The position numbers and the translations under genes were made by a program. This document shows positions 61,632 through 64,000 of a stretch of DNA of 64,000 nucleotides, in pieces. Position 1 is the first letter of the stretch. Each line of letters opens with the position of its first letter. The stretch is from Alviniconcha marisindica. Lineage: Eukaryota > Mollusca > Gastropoda > Provannidae. The stretch is taken from assembly GCA_018857735.1 (NCBI GenBank), contig JABMCL010000047.1, positions 807,501-871,500 of the forward strand, given 5' to 3'. A model generated the notes under the pieces. The model was not told where the DNA came from, did not search any database, and saw only the letters and a program-made list of their open reading frames with translations.

Positions 61632-61712
61632 TCTCCTGGGATGTCGGTCCCCGCCAGTGCGTCTCCGGAGACAACTCGGCGTTAAACAAGTCAAACGAAG
61701 GAAGGAAGGAAC
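61632..61712 (+). mobile_element. SINE 3'-tail fragment with GGCGTTAAACAAG end
   Basis: TCCTGGGATGTCGGTCCCCG, then GGAGACAACTCGGCGTTAAA, then CAAG and a GAAG-rich terminus. It matches the tail of the elements at 47.9 and 53.0 kb. Confidence 0.75.
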
Positions 61713-62445
61713 TAAAGAGACCCCCCCCCCCGGTCGTCATCAAACACTACTCGACGTCTTTCTCTAACTCTCCTCACCCCACCCACTCCCTTAACGATAA
61801 CAATGCGGTACGACGTCACTCACTGCCAAGTTACAAATAAAAAATAAAATAAAAACGGGGGCACCAGCAGTGAGCCACCTTCCAGTTCCACCTTCACAGA
61901 CGAAACCTAGTACTCATCCTCTCTGGCCTTCCCCCTTTCAAACTCTCGGCATCCCTTCCTTCGTCAGCCCACTCTGTTCCTGCCCCCGTGGCTCCCCCCC
62001 CCCAAACTATAAGTTTCCCCACGTCATCAAACTCTACTCTTTTTGTCCCCCCCCCCCACCACCACCACCACCACCCCGCCCCACGTTCTTGGCATCCAAG
62101 CCTTACTCGCCGTTCTGTCTGTCTCTCGCCATTCCATCTCTTGTTTCCTAGCAGTTTTGCTTGTCCTTTGGTCTGCCTCATGTCCTCAACCTCCTGCCCT
62201 CCACTGCAGTCAATCCGAATATTGCCCACCCCCACCCCTCCCCTTCCCACCTCACCGCCGTCAAACATCGATCGATTGTCGCCCATCAATCTGGCACTGA
62301 CCAAATATGAAACCTTGTTGCATGATGAGTGGCTGCAATTTCTCTCCCGGTGACACGGGTAACTAGCGGAGACCGGCTAGCTCCAGCTTTAAAGGGTACG
62401 GTCTCGTCTGCGTGTTGCTGTTTTCTTCATCTTCGGCTTCTTGCG

Positions 62446-62449
<4 letters not shown>

Positions 62450-62512
<63 letters not shown>

Positions 62513-62603
62513 AAGGGGTGGGGGGGGAACAGATACCCGAAATCAAACAATACCTATACCTTTTACGTTATACGTAATAGATAAGTATACATGAACGAAC
62601 AGA

Positions 62604-62700
<97 letters not shown>
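62450..62700. repeat. (GT)n and (CT)n(CA)n microsatellites
   Basis: GT tract 62450-62511; CT tract about 62606-62662 directly followed by CA to about 62698. Confidence 0.97.
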
Positions 62701-64000
62701 GTTTCTCTCTCTCTCCCTCTCTGAGGGGAGGGAAAGAGACAGACAGACAGGTAGAGAGACAGGCAACGCCAGAGACAGACAAACAGACAGACAGACAAAC
62801 ACACAGTAAGACAGTGGTATAGCGACCGACAGGCTGGCAGATAAGGACAAACAAGAGAGGCGCATACGTCACAATTTACTCCGTAGAAAGGTCGATACTA
62901 GTACAAGCGTACATGCATACATGTACGATCAATACTATGTTGCAATCTTTTGTCTTTTTTATAAGGTTAAACGCTCAGAAACAGCCATCACCTCAACCTT
63001 TATTTCACAATTAACACGTCACCAGTCGTATAATTAGGGCTGGAACTGGAAAAAACAACATAGTATTGATGGTAATACGCTGTATCATGATAATGCTGTG
63101 GAAGCACAAGCACAGTGACGTAGAAAAATAGTTTGCTTTCTGACGTGAAGTGCAAAGGTGCAGCTCGAAAGTTTAATGACTTGGATTTTTCCTTTTAACC
63201 CCCCCCCAACACACACACACACACATAGTAATTGCAAGACCCTAGTCTAGATCGTACCATAGGTCTCTCGTAGGCTCTGAAACAAAAGCGCTCATTATTT
63301 GTATCTTGTATTGCGCAACTAGTGGTTTTTATCAAACTTGTCGTCGAAACCACAGGCAAATTTCTGCTGTCGTATTCTTCGTCGTACGTTCTAGAAGCAG
63401 CACAGTGAACGCACCTTAAAATACGATCGTGACTGCACGATTTCAGTGCTGGCAATTACGCAAGACTTGATTTAGTCTCTTTTTTTCTTTAAAAAGAACC
63501 TTATTATTACTGTCATTTACAGACTTATTTACAAACTGAACGTCTGCTCTACAGTCTACGGTAGCCCCTGTCGTAGTCTAACAAGTAGTCTACTTTTAAG
63601 ATACTAACAAGTATCACAAAGGATGGAAATTGTTTTTTAACGCCCAGTTAACCATGTCTGTTGTATCAGGGAGACAACAAGTAGCAAGTACACAACACAC
63701 ACAAATAAATACAAACGAAGAGTTACTGCGGTAAGCTGTTTCTGACCACTGCTATAAATCTACAGCTCAGCAGCACAATGAAATATATTATAATCATGTA
63801 ACATCAATAAATAACGACACGGTCGCCCAAACGGTCGACTAATTCACCAAAAAAAGACTGCAAGAAGTAAAAGAAGAAGAAAATGAAAGTTTTTATTTTT
63901 ATTTTATCAGATAACGCAAGATAACCAAGGAACCCCCAAACAAACGAACGAACAAATACCCACTTCCAAGTTAAACAAAACAAACAAAAACAAAAACAAA

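Larger units (their letters stand above)
48604..64000 (-). other. Intron or 5'-flanking side of the Lar gene, upstream of exon A
   Basis: This is 15.4 kb on the 5' side of exon A. It holds the right copy of the 356-bp direct repeat, an NRF1-motif duplication near 51.5 kb, SINE pieces near 53 kb and 61.6 kb, a 30-bp array (53.1 kb), the AGGTCA-bearing 31-bp array (56.7-57.4 kb), and many (CA)n, (GA)n, (TA)n and C/G tracts. I looked on the minus strand for an Ig1 exon (a GDPxPxIxW-type motif) and did not see one, so it is presumably to the right of the window. 53.7-55.4, 57.4-59.2 and 62.9-64.0 kb are mostly unique, AT-rich sequence without recognisable genes. Confidence 0.7.

Overview
This is a repeat-rich, intron-dominated window from an animal nuclear genome, most likely a mollusc and plausibly a marine gastropod. 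The organism call is inferred from two things. The first is very dense dinucleotide microsatellites and G/C homopolymer tracts. The second is tRNA-derived SINEs ending in a GGCGTTAAACAA-like tail, which I associate with molluscan genomes. No bacterial-type operons, rRNA genes, CRISPR arrays or phage genes are visible.

The only protein-coding gene I can support lies on the minus strand: a LAR-type receptor protein tyrosine phosphatase (the Lar / PTPRD-PTPRF-PTPRS family). Four consecutive coding exons are visible, in transcript order from right to left. Exon A (48427-48603) encodes the first half of Ig2. Exon B (46135-46245) encodes the second half of Ig2. Exon C (25239-25508) encodes all of Ig3. 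Exon D (about 20098-20394) encodes the first fibronectin type III domain. All four have phase-1 borders, so their split codons join cleanly and symmetric exon skipping would keep the frame. The introns are 2.2, 20.6 and 4.8 kb. I found no Ig1 or signal-peptide exon in the 15 kb upstream, and no second FN3 exon in the 20 kb downstream; these probably lie outside the window. The transmembrane and phosphatase parts are also outside it.

The rest is intron: microsatellites, long G or C tracts, tRNA-derived SINEs with two different tails, another SINE-like family, and about a dozen minisatellites or local tandem duplications. The most unusual spot surrounds exon A. A 70-bp tandem array begins at the 3' end of the exon and carries six extra copies of its last 13 coding bases plus the splice donor, four still GT and two GC. 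Each unit also carries about 20 bp resembling the 3' tail of a SINE that sits at the far end of the array. The exon, array and SINE are bracketed by two nearly identical 356-bp direct repeats spaced 1605 bp apart.

Other points of interest are a 41-bp-arm hairpin at 40820-40907, a 47-bp array filled with CACGTCA motifs (36484-37156), a 31-bp array carrying about ten AGGTCA half-sites (56690-57365), a duplicated NRF1-like palindrome near 51.5 kb, and several unique homeodomain-motif-rich or CpG-rich islands that may be intronic regulatory elements of the Lar gene.
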